From NCBI GenBank assembly GCA_028023455.1, contig JAQFVV010006703.1, positions 268,501 through 332,500 of the forward strand: a stretch of DNA of 64,000 bases. The letters run 5' to 3'. Every line of letters starts with the position of its first letter. Positions within the stretch are counted from its first letter, which is position 1. The notes under the pieces are model-generated. The model searched no databases. It was not told the DNA's origin and saw only the letters and a list, made by a program, of their open reading frames with translations. The DNA is from Epiperipatus broadwayi. Lineage: Eukaryota; Onychophora; Udeonychophora; Euonychophora; Peripatidae. The position numbers and the translations under genes are program-made. Shown one piece after another: positions 12,294-26,668 of the stretch.

Positions 12294-13919
12294 TATTTAA
12301 TTACTATTGTTTCAAATATGAGACCTTCAAAACATCGGTCTTTTAGACAGAGAAGAACATATACGGAGAGTATGTATGTCCAGACGATAGCTATAAAATA
12401 TATAACTAGCATTACATTTCCAAGTCATAACTTCTTCTCGACTGTTGAATTCAACACCACATTCAAAGCACTTTTTTGTTTTGTATAAACATGGGTTCCA
12501 GTTATTTATCCAGAAGAATAAACAATGCACTTTGAACAATGGCCACTAATTCAATTCCCAAGATACACCCATGACTAGTTCAGCTACTTGTAATCACTAA
12601 CAAATTATAGATTTAATTAATAAATAGTGGTAAAAGAATTGATAAAAGATTGGTAAAAGAATTGATCAACAAATAAAGTTTTAAGTTTAAAGAAAGAATT
12701 TATTTTAATTCACATTTATTAAACTAAATATCATACACGCACATTTATAATTTGCTCACTATAGTATTACATGAAAAACATTAAATAATATTTGGAATTA
12801 AATACAAAGAAATTAATATACTGGCACATGAATACACACAACATTTTAAACACACATATCAATAGTTCATTTTATGTATGGTATAGAGTTCATATAATTT
12901 GACTCTTGGAGGATTCACATGAATGCGATGGCTACTTTATAAACGAATATAAGAAATGTTTTACCTAGAATTTTGAATGTGGATACTTCTTGCTGTTTGC
13001 TGCTTGTGCTAAAATATTTCTAACCGGTTAGATTTGAAGTTTTCTTGTGGAGATTTTATGCTGATTATTCTGAGGCATTTCTTGAAGACAATTATATTTT
13101 GAGCAGCTTCAGGTTGTTACAGAGGCATCAGGTAGATTGGATGTTTTCATTGGACTGCAGGCTGGAGATAGTCATATGTTTTCAGCAGTTTTAACACTGC
13201 ATTCTTGATTCTGGATGTATAATAATCTGACTGATATAATTCTCTTAAACACAACTGTAACATGACTGCTTGATGTAACTGACTCGACTGACTCTAATGC
13301 AACTAGCTGTCCAATAAAAATTGTCTATTTATACCCGAAGCATGTTGTTGAAGTTTTTTTCATTAGTAGATATTCCCTTTGGAGATAAGCTTTTTAATCC
13401 TGTTGTTGAAATTCCTTTGATAATCCTTTAACAATGTGTTTAATTAGTAGTCATGCAAAGGTGTTGTTTTTAAATCTTTAATTAGTAGCCACTGCTGAGT
13501 TGTTTTTTAATTTTTAACTCTCATTTATTCTTAATATAATTTTAACATGCACATAAACACACATTTATCATTTCTCTGTTTACTTTTGCACATATATATT
13601 TTAAGATTACCTTTTTTTTTCTTTTTTAACTTGAATGAAAAGCGATTTATATTTTAAACTTTTAACTTATAATAATAAAAACTCTTTAACTTCTTTTATG
13701 AAACTTTTAGTTTTTCTACAGGAAAACTCCCCCTTCCCCCTTATTATTAATTGATTGTAAGTTTTATTTCAAGAATTCTTAAACTTTTAACTATTTATTT
13801 TAATGAATAATAACAAGAAAAACTCTGACTTTTAATAATAACTTTCTTTTAACGAAAGATTTATTTTAATTTTATAATTTTTAGCTAAAATTATTATGTA
13901 CCAACATGATATTGGTACA
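12294..13919 (-). mobile_element. Long repeat copy B (probable 5' LTR), without nested insertion
   Basis: About 1626 bp matching the outer parts of 5462-9280 in the same orientation. The site occupied by the 2.1-kb insertion in copy A is empty here (TCTATTTATACCC at about 13324-13336). It shares with copy A the palindromic end TGTACCAA...TTGGTACA at 13897-13919. A short open frame shared by both copies near 12327-12539 and 5478-5747 is probably not coding. Confidence 0.55.
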
Positions 13920-13952
13920 ATATATATAAATCAAAGTATTTACATAAAGATT

Positions 13953-15105
13953 TACACATTAACTATATCTTATATTAATGTGATTTAATTCTTTTGGTTA
14001 TTCTTTTCATATTTTAATGTGTTTTCATTCTTTTAGTTTTTTTTTTTTTACAGAAACAACTTTCAGGTTTTACCATTAGAATTCTCATATTAATTTTTTC
14101 TTTTAGTAAGTAAAAATTTTCATTTTGATTGCAATTTTCAAACTAATAAATTTTAAAATTTTTTTGACACAGGTTATGTTTATACATTTTACAATATAAT
14201 AATTTTCAATTAAGATTTGTCCCAGAGATATTCTTCTTTTACAGTTTTTTATATTGAAACAGATTACATATTAGATTGGTATTTCTTAGCTTGTAGCTAA
14301 AGCTTAGCACATTTTCCATTACAAAATAAACTTTTTTTTGATACTAATAGTGAAGTTAGTCTTACTTTATACTACAACATTAACTTCACACTATTTTCTT
14401 CTCAAATTCTGAGCAGCTAATGCTGTTACCTTTTCAATAGATATACCACAAAGGACCATTATTATATTTACTGTTTCAATGTACCCCTTATTTTTATTTT
14501 TAGAAGAATCCTGTTATCCATCCAATCACTGTGTTAAACCTGGACGAATTGATTTTGTTTTGACAAAAAATAATTACTTCTCTTTATTTTAACTAAATAA
14601 AAAATCCAAGCATAACTTAATCATTGAAAAATTCTTCTGCATTTATTTTTTAAATTATTCTTTACTTTGAAAATCATTACTGTCTTTAGTAAGATAAAGA
14701 GAAAATAAAAATCAACTCTAATTATTTTTTTCTTCTTTTCTTTTCACAACTAATAAACAATTCCTTAATACTTTTCTCATTTATCTCTCTTATTGTTTTT
14801 AAATTAAAAATTAATAGATAAATAAAATTATTGAAAAAAAAAAGAGAAAAGCAATATTTATTTTATTTTTTTAATACTTCTTCTCTTCCTGTTTTACAAC
14901 TACTAATGAATATTAAATACTCATATTATTTCTATTTAAGAATATCTTGAAGTTGTCATATTACGATTTAATGAATACCCATTTTAGAAAGTTTAATTAT
15001 TATGATATAATCATGAAAAGATAATATTTCTTCTCATTTTTCCATTATAAACTTATTTATTTTAAAAACCTTGTAATATATAATTCTGTCAGAGTTGAGA
15101 TCTGT
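13953..15105. repeat. Old dispersed repeat, copy 1
   Basis: Aligns along its length, with many mismatches and gaps, to 22051-23350. Shared landmarks in the same order are CAC.TCAACTATATCTTA at the left end, ACATATTGGATTGGT, a GTAAGTTAGTCTTA-like stretch (GAAGTTAGTCTTA here), ATCCATCCAATCAC and CCTTGTAATA near the right end. No family was recognised. Minus-strand frames are broken, with only short protein-like pieces, so a decayed transposon is likely. Confidence 0.55.
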
Positions 15106-17399
15106 CTATGACATTTTGATACCACTTTTTTAAAATGATGGCATAATAGAATGGAGATAAATATTTAATAACTCATTATTTGCTGGCATTGTACTATTGT
15201 ACCAGTTGAAAAATGCACCACCTAAACTGCAAGTCAGATTCAAACTCAGCTGAACCAAACTGAATTCAAACCCAACTCACCAGCTCAGATTATCATAAAT
15301 CAATGGCACAGTGCTATGCACCAAGAAACTAACTCAACGTTTTGGTGAGGATCAGAGACCCCTGAACTGACACTAATATTGGATAATCAATTAACTAAGA
15401 TAATTTTTAAATCGAATCATATGTATATGTTCGGGTTGCCAACACAGACAGCGAGCATTAACATTAAAATAATTATCAATAAAAAGACTTAAGAAACCAA
15501 ATGTGTTTAGAAAATATTTAATAATAATAATTTGTTTGGTTTGAATTTTAAATAAAGATTAAATTAATTAATTCTAGTCCTTAAACAAAGTTTATAACTA
15601 TAATACGAGTGGTGGTCCTTATTATATGCCAACAAGTATTATGCAATGTTTGAAAGTCTATGTCTATGCTCCCAACAAGAAATAAAAGGCAGATAAAGGT
15701 ATTCATTAGTAAAGGAAATTATTACTCTAATTTTATATGAAAGAATGTGAAATTTATTTTCACATTCGTAAATCAATTCGCAAAGAGCAAGATACGTATT
15801 TTAGGGCATAACTTTTAATTTTTATTAGAAAACTTATTTTGAGATATAACGGAGAATTTGTTGGACTTTAATTTAAATCACTTCATCATGAATTACGAGC
15901 ATCAGAGCGGGCTTTACTGGAACAGAGGCAACTGTGCTGACAAATTATGAGTTAAAAAATGAAATTGAAAGACAATAGCTAGTCGACAATCGAAGTCCTA
16001 TGGCAGCTTGCGTCTGACATGTCTTATGCCCTTTGACTAATATGAACAAGAGAGGAAGTGCTTTCTTCCTCGATAATTTAAAATAACAGAAATATGATCA
16101 CCGACCAGCCTAACAGAGTGGAAGATTGCCCTACATCAGCAATGTTGAAGATGATGACTTACTAGTCACCATTTGAAAACTAAAACCCAATTATAGAATG
16201 CTCTACATGATGACTTCATCCTATGAATTAAAGTCAAACGAATTTTTAAATAAAACTATTTTAAAGTATTTGTAAATCATATTAATTATACCCCAAATAT
16301 CATGCCCCTCCTGAATATTAATAGACAGTGAAAACAATTTGAATTAGAATATATTTGATTCCTTTATAGGCCCTTTTGCAAAAATAAAAACATGTTTTAA
16401 CATTATATTTGAATAAATACGCATTAGTGAAATGAGAAAATAGCTTTTTAACATTATGTGGATATATAAACATTTGTAAATTAGATAGGAGCTGGGGACA
16501 TAGGTGAGAAATGGAGCTAATAATTTATTATTTGCCAATTATAAAAATAACAAACATTTAATCATTTCTTTTGACTCGATAATTGATAGAACTGTATAAA
16601 TCTAGTTCTAATGGATTAGAATTATTATCAGATTTAGTATTATATTTTCTGTGTAAGGCAAATAGAACAAAGGAGTTTATCGAGTCAAAAGATTATTGGC
16701 ATATAATTAAAATAACAACATTAATAAATTACACAAATGTATATATATAATATAATAAATGAACCGCCAAGTAAGAAAAGAGAAAGTTTAAAGGATAGAG
16801 GTTGAGAGAATTATGATATACATTTACAGTAGCATGAATAAAAGGTTTTATAAAGATTGTTACATTAAAGAATAAAAGAGCTCTAAAAGGGAGTGTAAAG
16901 TAAAGTTCGGAACTGGCCAGAAAGTTTAAGGTTCATTATGGAAATATATTACCCATTTCTTCCAGGCTGGATCCTTAAGTTACACGTCTGAGTTGGTAAA
17001 ACATAGGCACCATTTGATTGATTACTGGAACAGCATTTTAGTGGCTTTTTATAATTTTAGCAGCATGATTGGTCCGGAAAAGATTCAGCAGCTTCATTGA
17101 AGATTTTTAGGGGACTTCAGGAACAAATAGCCAGATTCCTGACATTTTAGCCCTTCATCATGAACAAAACACTATTTAATTTTATAATTTAAAAATGCAC
17201 AGAGTTGACTGCACTTCTATACAACAAAGATGGCACTTCTCTACAACAAAGATGGCTCTTCCTTTTCTCACAACTTTTCAGAGCTATATATCTGTTCTCT
17301 GATGCCTTCAGGCTAGCGCTTCTTTCATTGTCAATATTTTTAGATTTACTTATTGTTTTTAGATACATTCCTTCGATAAGGCTTTCAATTCATTAACTT
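15106..17399. other. Non-coding DNA with small repeats
   Basis: No gene recognised. The stretch includes a pair of 14-15-bp inverted repeats at 16569-16582 and 16677-16691, reported separately, and a tandem duplication of CACTTCTCTACAACAAAGATGG-like units near 17208-17252. The 16900-17160 part is less AT-rich and may be a decayed element, but nothing identifies it. Confidence 0.4.
16569..16691. mobile_element. Possible small foldback element (MITE-like)
   Basis: The sequences CTTTTGACTCGATAA and TTATCGAGTCAAAAG are perfect reverse complements at the two ends of a 123-bp segment. That is the architecture of a minimal inverted-repeat element. No clear target duplication was seen and no second copy was noticed in the window. 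Confidence 0.3.
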
Positions 17400-17429
17400 G
17401 AATTCATTTTCTAATTAGAAAATGAATTC
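17400..17429. repeat. Perfect 30-bp palindrome
   Basis: Fifteen bases, GAATTCATTTTCTAA, are followed immediately by their exact reverse complement, with no spacer. It could form a hairpin or cruciform. The function is unknown. Confidence 0.85.
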
Positions 17430-17839
17430 TTAAAATCAGAAAATGATTTTAATTAGGAAATCCTTATCTTTTTTTTTAATTAATAAAACTTTAACTGTTG
17501 TTTTTGGAAAGGGAAAATCTGAAAGCTTATCGAAAGAATGTAGCTTTTAATCAATAAAACTTTAGCAAATTATTTAAAAATAAAATCAAACATTCCCCAC
17601 ACAATGAAACTTTTAAACAATTATATATATTTAAATATTTACAAATATATACGCACAATCCACGCAGTTATAATATATAAATTCATGAATAATTCTATCA
17701 TGAATTTATTAATAGAATTGATCAATTTAAATCTGAAACTAATTATTTTAGTATGCATTTATAAAATGTTTTCTTTATGGAAATTAGCATGGATTGAATG
17801 TATAAAGCCCCATTGCATCAGAAATTTAAGGTTTGTATT

Positions 17840-17910
17840 ATGTGTTTGAAGTGGGCTTATGGCTAGAAGTCATGAAGCTAGGATCAAACTCAGATACGAC
17901 TGCTTCACTA
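17840..17910 (+). repeat. Possible tRNA-like fragment
   Basis: A short, GC-richer patch has an A-box-like TATGGCTAGAAG and a B-box-like GGATCAAACTCAG about 25 bp apart. This resembles a decayed tRNA-derived SINE head. It is too diverged to fold convincingly as a tRNA. Confidence 0.25.
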
Positions 17911-17949
17911 TTTTATAGGAACTTTCAGATAAATTTTTTAATGTATGAA

Positions 17950-19665
17950 TAACTGGAGGGTGATCTTTACCATGGTTGCTTTTCTACACTTGAATGAGAT
18001 AGGTTGTTAATGATGTCTTTATTGCCTCCATTTTTAGTCCTATAAAATACCCATGTTCTCTCTGAACTAGTACTAAAATTTTTCCATGCTTTCTCTCATT
18101 GAATATGTCTATTATTTTTTAACAACCCTAACTTCTCTCTTATTTTCTGTAATCCTTTGTTTTGAATGTTGGAGAAGCAAAAACTCTTCTTTTTAATTCT
18201 CCATGGCATTTTTGACTGAACAATTTTGCTATTGTCTCATTACTTCATTTGTCATCACACAAGACCACTTAACAGAGATATAGTAATCAATGATTTCAAT
18301 ATCAGTCTTGAAAAAATTAAGGATAGGTTTTTCTGGTACTCAATTCGTATATCTCTTGTGATATTTGATCCTATACTTTTCCTATTACTTTTTTTTTACT
18401 CTTCTGAGTGTCTTGTCAATTCCTTCTTTCTATTTTTTAGTTTTTTGATTTATTTCGTGTTTAATCCTTGATATTTGAATCTACACTTATTCTATTATTT
18501 CTTTTTACAATTCTAAATTTTAATGGTCTATCCTCTCCAATATTTGATCTATTTTTTTGATATTATCCTGTATTATATCCCACACTTGACGTATAACAGT
18601 TTTCATGTTTTTGCCTGTTCTATTTGTATTGACATTTAAAATTTTTTTGTCCTGCTGTTACTTTTTTTTATTTTCAGATAAAATTCTGAATAGATTTCTC
18701 CTACTCTTTTCTGTTTTCTTGCATTGTTTGGATAATATTCCAGATAGTTTCCTAAATGCTCTGATTCATTTTTATTTTGCCCATTTCTTTTTTTTTTTGC
18801 AATACTTCTTCTATTTTTTAGTAGCATCTCTTTGTTTCATTTATATATATAATTCTATAATTAAAACACTTCAAACAATTAAAAAAAAAAGGATGGAGTG
18901 GTGATTAGAGAGGTTTAAACGGAAGTAAATGGATTTGTTTCATTTCTGTAAACATTTAATTTTCCTGACAAATATATTTATTTTTTTGAAACATATTATC
19001 TCTTTATTATGCATTATTTTTATTATTCTTTTTGTTGTTGATTTCTTTCTTTTATTTCCTTAAACAATATCTGCTTTTGCTGACTAGTTTTTTTCTATTT
19101 TCTTTATGCACATTTGAATTGTTTCTCTGTTTTTTATTATCCTTTTCTTTTTCTCCTATCTCTTCAATGTCATCTATTTTTTTATACACACATTTGATTT
19201 TCTTCTGTTCTTATATTATTACCCTCATCTCTTTTTTGATTATTGTCTTTGACTTCACTCGAGTGTTCTTCTGTTGTCTTTTTGAATACCCTTAAACATT
19301 TGCAATAACTGGGCTGATATGGTCATCTCCCCTAATCTCTGGATTTCTTCAGTTGATTACTGATCTGTTTCTTGATAGAATTTTTCTTTCCTTTTTTTAA
19401 TTTTTTCCTTGTCAGCATATGAATGACTATTTGATTATTTTTAATTTTACAGAAAAAGTATATTTAATTACTCTTACATAAATGGAAGCTTTCTAAAATA
19501 ATATTTCATAAAGTAAATCTGATATCACCTCTCCCCATGAAATCTTCCACTATCACATAATGATACTTCAAATCTATTCCTCTTTTGACCTGAGTATCTA
19601 AATATCTGACTTTCCCTTGCTTTATTCTTCATTTCTATCTTGCCTATGCCTATGCTAATGATTTT
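17950..19665 (-). pseudogene. Decayed Lys/Glu-rich ORF, possibly retroelement ORF1/gag-like
   Basis: The plus strand here is strikingly pyrimidine-rich. Read on the minus strand it gives long, protein-like but frameshifted stretches. The 5' part (19665-19525) reads KNKARESQIFRYSGQKRNRF followed by EVSLCDSGRFHGER. The middle (19300-18620) is strongly charged, coiled-coil-like (for example KKIDDIEEIGEKEKDNKKQR). The 3' part (18130-18000) reads LVQREHGYFIGLKMEAIK. Several stops and frame changes interrupt it. The composition recalls the coiled-coil region of retroelement Gag or ORF1 proteins, but no diagnostic motif is present, so the family is open. The short plus-strand Phe/Leu-rich frames here are shadows. 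Confidence 0.4.
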
Positions 19666-22050
19666 CTTATTCACTTTTATTATTATTATTTTTTATTAAA
19701 ATATATGTCCATAGATAAAGATCTGATCAGCATCTGACCACAAAAAATGAATAGTGACCTACAATCTTAGAATTGATAAAGAATTTCACCCCCAGACTAT
19801 ATATGCACAATACAGTATAAACACTAGAAACGATATCTCAATTTAAATACTATAAGTTACTTACAATCTTAAATAAAGTTAATAATACAGAAATCATTAT
19901 AAGGCTTTGCTCATTTAATATTTAGAGACTACTAAATACAAAACTATGTAATTATATGTTGTTACTTTATTTGAAACATAGAAGCTGGAGTTCGTAACAC
20001 AGAATTATGTTAATGGTTCATCATAAGGAAATGGAAATATAAAAGATTGAAAATGGATTGCTATAATGTTGAAATAAAACACTCGATGCAGCTGCATAAA
20101 AACATTGCATCAGCATGCCACTCCTTCCATCATCAGTACTGAAATCACAATTAAATGAATTCCAACAGACAAACACTCAATTCAATATTCAAAAACACTT
20201 CTGTGATTTTCTGTTCTACTTTAAATATGAATCCTTTTTAAATATATATTAACACCATTATTGTTATATTTTATAATCAATTATAATTTAATCAACAAAT
20301 CACCTTTTATATTCTTGTCACATATTTTACAGTAATACATTTTTGATTAATTGGAATTTGAATTGGGTACCAATTGTAGTAAAATGAAACAAGGATATAG
20401 ATAAAGAGAAATAAAAATTTTATCAACTCCAAATTTGATAGTGATAAAATATAAAAGGAACATGAGAGAATCAATATAAAATAAATAGTTATAATAATAA
20501 TGTTACACCACCAGCAATAAACAAGAACAAGGAACAGACAATACTTGTGGCAGGATTTAAAACAGATTTAATATCAAATTGCAGGCTAATTGTCTAGATA
20601 ATGCCAAACATAGGGCATAATCTGAAGCAATCATTTTCATGCAAATATAAAAGTGCTAGTATATCTATTAATAATAATAAATGCTGAAATCCTGATACAT
20701 TCTGATCACCATTAAAACTCTGGCCATATAATACTATAAGGATACAGGCCAACCATAAACTAATATTTCTAATATGTATAAATAAAATGCAGTGATTGGA
20801 GTTTAAAGATGATTTTGAACCTTGCACAATCCAGAGAACTATCTTGGATGTCTAAACATACATATATACAAATTAATTGTTAATTTCGAAAATTATATAC
20901 TTTTCGTAAAATATGTAATTGTACAAAATTTGTATTGTTTAAGTTAATATGCAAAAGTAAATATAATATAATAAAATTCAAGAGAACTGAGCTAGCTTTT
21001 GGCAAGTTGATCCCAAAATCACAATGCTAACACTAACTACATTGTTAAAATATGTACATATTTGCATAATGATCTTCACCACAACATATACACATTTTTA
21101 TTGACACAGTTAATGTTAGCATTATGATTCTGGCAGCAACCTTCCAAACGATAGCTCACTGCACTTAAGTCTTATTGTATTATATTTACCTTTTCATATT
21201 AACATGAACAAAAATTAATTATTTAAAAAAATAATTAATTAAAATTAATTGTAGTAATCTAGAAACGCTCAGAATAACAAAAACCCCAATACTGTGATTG
21301 TCAAGAAGAAAAAATATAATTGTATATGCTTAATATAATTTATGATACATAGTTTTACTGGAATAATCTGCATAATTTTTTAAAGCACAATGCTATGAAG
21401 ACATAAGGTCCCTCACAGTACCAATTTACAGCTGGTTGGATAAACACATTAACACTATTATTATTTTTTAACAATTATTTAATAAAACTAATCAATGAAT
21501 AATAAATAAAAAAATTGAGAAAAGATATAATAAGATGATAATTCCAAATCTAACATAGAGTTTCTATAAAATTATATATAATTTCATGTAGAAATAAGAC
21601 TAACCTGTTAATTATTATTAAGAAATGAATTACCCTTTATTTTACAAAGTTGTTTCTTTTTTACTGATTAAATCTAAAAACATTGTTTTACAATAAAAGA
21701 TAAAACTGAAAATTAGTTAAAACATTCTCACTCTTTCCATATGAAAATAAAAAAATCCAATACTCTTTAAAATTTTGAGAGGGAACATAAAAAATATGTT
21801 TTAAAAAAGTAAAACCAAAATTATTCTTTATTATCAGTTATTATTGAGATTTAAAAAATACTTCGAAATGTAAATCATTTAAATTTGCATATGTTTGTTC
21901 ATTTGTTTAACAAAGTGTTTTTTTATTCTTATAACTTAAAGCTCAGTATAGCACTTTGTTACAGAGATGAACAAACATATACATATTTGAATCACAAATA
22001 GAAATAAATAAAAAAATCAGCATAAATAAAAATGTGTAAGTGAAAATGTG
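19666..22050. other. Non-coding DNA, nothing recognised
   Basis: AT-rich sequence with no protein-like frame, no RNA gene and only short ATT/TA runs near 19680. Confidence 0.45.
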
Positions 22051-23350
22051 CACATCAACTATATCTTATTTTTTTTTAGAGTTTCATACTTTTAGTGTTT
22101 TTTTTGTAGTTACAATTTTCAGTTTCTTTCATGTTAATTTTTTTTCATGTCACTTCAAGACAATATTTTAAATAATTTTTTTAAATAGAAGTTCTCTCAT
22201 TAAGTTATTTTGTAGCTTCAATTTTTATTATGATGACAACTTCCAAATTAATACAGATTGTCAGAGTACATTAACACAAATTAAATTCAACTATTTTAAC
22301 AATATAATAATTTTTCAGATCAATTTAATATAGGCTGAGACAGTTATGATTTTCGATGAACACATGAGACTTGGTGCTAATTTGTAGCAGTAATATCTTT
22401 CTTTTTCTATATTTTTCTTTAGTGATACAATTACATATTGGATTGGTGATGCTCAGCTTTTTGCTAAAATTAAACACATTGTCTTCATATCCATTTCAAT
22501 TTTTTTTTAAACTAGTAGTCAAGTTAGTCTTATTTCAGACTACACCTCACTGGTCTCTACTTAAGAGTTGAACTGCTGCTGCTTTCTTTTGAATAGCTGA
22601 ACCAAGAATGACATTTACTGCCTAGATACTGAGGTCTACTGCTTTAACTGCTTTTAATTTTTTTGAACTTATCTTGTCATCTATCCAATCACACATTAGA
22701 TTTGACATTACAGCATTATACCAGGTCCAATTGATTTTATTTTTACAAAAGATATATTTATTTCATTTTTAAATTAACTAAAAACTTATATTAATATCAT
22801 AATCACTGAAAAATTCTTCGGTGGTTTTTTTTTTCTTTATAAATACTAAAATGAGTATCCTTGAACTATATTTTTCTTTGTAAAACATTGCATCATTTTG
22901 AAGAGATACAAAGAAAAGAAAAATCAACTTTAATTAATTGAGAACAGCATTCTTTAAAAATGTTAAATCTTATTTATATTTTTTTATTTTCCAAGCTAAT
23001 AAACATTATGTAAAATTTTTCTTATCTCATTCATTATTCTTTTAAAGTTGAAAACTAATAAATAAATAAAATTAATGAAGAGAGAAAAGGAAACAAATAT
23101 TTATTTTATTTTTGTTTATACTTTTTTCTCACTTTAAACTCCCTGTAAAAAAACATTAAATATTCACATTCTTTCAATTTAAAAATGTCTGGAATTTTTA
23201 ATATTATTATTTAATGAATTGTTTTCTTTTAATAAGTTTAATAATTGCTATAAAAATAGGAGATATAAACCTTCTCATTTCCCTTTTCTAGACCTATTCA
23301 TTTTAACAAGCTTGTAATACCTGGCTTAGTTAAAGTTGGAAACCATCTGC
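22051..23350. repeat. Old dispersed repeat, copy 2
   Basis: Diverged copy of 13953-15105 in the same orientation. It ends next to a 20-bp TA run at about 23353-23372. Neither copy has an intact frame. This copy carries more of the GAACTGCTGCTGC-like section around 22560 than copy 1. Confidence 0.55.
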
Positions 23351-23469
23351 GATATATATATATATATATATCAGAGACAGTGGCCAATATATATATTAAT
23401 AATTTTTAATAGATGATTTTGTTGAAATATTTTTAAAAATGTGAAAATATTTATTGTATATAACTTTAT

Positions 23470-23624
23470 AAAAATCACAGCAACATAATGTAGACAGTTA
23501 TCAATCAAAACAGTAAACTGTAAACACTTTTTGCATTTAAAACAGAAATCCTTTTAGATGCAAAACGTATTTACAATTTACTGCTTTCATTGGTTACTAC
23601 CTATATCATCTAACTGTGATTTTT
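23470..23624. mobile_element. Foldback (MITE-like) element with long imperfect inverted repeats
   Basis: The left half, starting AAAAATCACAG and running to TTTTTGCATTTAAAA, is an imperfect inverted copy of the right half, CTTTTAGATGCAAAA...CTGTGATTTTT. Each arm is about 70-75 bp, so the 155-bp unit would fold on itself. It has no coding capacity. Half-copies follow at 23843-23916 and 24012-24073. No clear target duplication was seen. Confidence 0.55.
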
Positions 23625-23842
23625 CTGAAATAAAATTGAACGGATATTTCCACATTTAAAAAAAATTTAAACTAAAACATCTGACAAAAATTAATAATTT
23701 ATAACATTCAGCTGTTAATGGAAGAGTCTATTATAATAAGAAAAGAAGAAAATTGTGTGAGACTTTGGTTCTTAAATATTTATATGTTTATAGTAGCACT
23801 TTACCTTCATAAATATTAAGAAAATGTATATAAAATAGGTTG

Positions 23843-23916
23843 CCTTTTAGATGCAAAAACTGTTTAAGTATTACTGTTTTCATTAATTAATGCATATATC
23901 TCTGACTGTGATTTTT
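23843..23916. repeat. Right half of the same foldback family
   Basis: CTTTTAGATGCAAAAACTG through TGACTGTGATTTTT matches the right arm of the 23470-23624 element in direct orientation. The corresponding left arm is not visible upstream. Confidence 0.45.
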
Positions 23917-24011
23917 TTTAAAGTAAATAGAATAGATATTTCCACATTCTTAAAAGATTTCTCTCTCTTCTCTCTCTGTAGAAACATTTGTTCTATGTAT
24001 TTTATTTTAGA

Positions 24012-25586
<1,575 letters not shown>

Positions 25587-25830
25587 ATATATCAAGTGCT
25601 GTATTATGAACCTGTTATCTGGGCATGCTGACTATATAACCTGTAGTTGGATGGTGCCTGAGGTTAATCTTCAAAACAAATAAAGTTCTTTAGATGTCAG
25701 GAGTTTAAATCTACAAGCCAAGAAGTGCTCTAGCCTGGAAATGTGATCATAGGTTATACTTTGTATTGCCTTGGTCTGTTTTTAGGTACCATTAATGTTT
25801 TATCTATCTGTGATATTATACTTTTCTGCT
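25587..25830 (+). repeat. SINE-like dispersed repeat, copy 1
   Basis: Aligns with 46833-47055 in the same orientation. Shared segments include CTTCAAAACAAATAAAG, a GGAGTTTAAATC/AGAGTTTGAAATC block, GCTCTAGCCTGGAAATGTG/TGTAGCTTGGAAATGTG and AGGTACC. GGTGCCTGAGGTTAATC and GGAGTTTAAATCTAC sit at tRNA-like A-box and B-box spacing, so a tRNA-derived SINE is plausible. The boundaries are approximate. Confidence 0.45.
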
Positions 25831-26660
25831 TGAAGGGGCAGTCTCTTGCTGTACTGAAAAGTGTAACCTGAATTAAAATCAAGATTTAAAAAATTGTTCA
25901 GAGTGACTTTCTCCAACCCAGTTCAATATATTATAACAAGTCTTTATATGGTATACATTAGTATAGTGTTTGTTCACAAATATATATAATGTTGAAAGGA
26001 AAAGTAGAAATAAACATAGACATAAATTTTTGTAGATATTTTTTATATTTCCTGGGATAAAAATAATAAATAAAGAGTCAAATATCTCTGAATTTAAAAC
26101 AAAATTTATTATAAATTAAAACATTTAAAAAGGTCTAAATAAATTAATATTATTATTCTGATTTTTAAATTTATAAACAAGCATGATTCTGATAATTGTA
26201 AAAATTTCTATCATTTCTTTTTGAAGTCTTTTAATTAATGCTCTATGTAAGTAAAAACATGTAGATTATACCTTTATAAAATTTTAAAGTTGCTTACAAA
26301 AGTCACTTGTAATTAAAAGTAATTTAAAAAGATTAAAATGGATTTTGATCAAGACAAGGATTAGTGATCTAGTTGAAAAGAAAAAAATATATACTTTTTT
26401 AATTAAATGTTTTTTATCCACCACCTCCAATCCAAGACTATAAAATGGTTGGATAAAAAGATTATTTTAGTCTGGTTAATATTTTTTTGAGAATCAGGTG
26501 GCAAAATTAGCCAGTTGTAGTTTGGATAGTAATTTTTTTAAAAATAGTTCTTGTCTTAATATTTTTGTGAAGTAGTTGCAGTGAGCAGTATACTAGTTCT
26601 ACATACTGGAGTTTTGATTCACTTGAAGATTGGGTTAACTTTAAAAGAATCAATTAGCTA
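25831..26660. other. Non-coding DNA, nothing recognised
   Basis: AT-rich with no protein-like frame and no repeat identified. Confidence 0.4.
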
Positions 26661-26668
26661 ATACAAAT

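Noticed and set aside
5462-13919. Helitron interpretation of repeats A/B because of the terminal hairpin
   Set aside because: No CTRR end after the hairpin, no TC start in an A-T target and no Rep/helicase motif.
18226-19295. Plus-strand Phe/Leu-rich ORFs suggesting membrane proteins
   Set aside because: The strand bias is better explained by a decayed Lys/Glu-rich frame on the minus strand.
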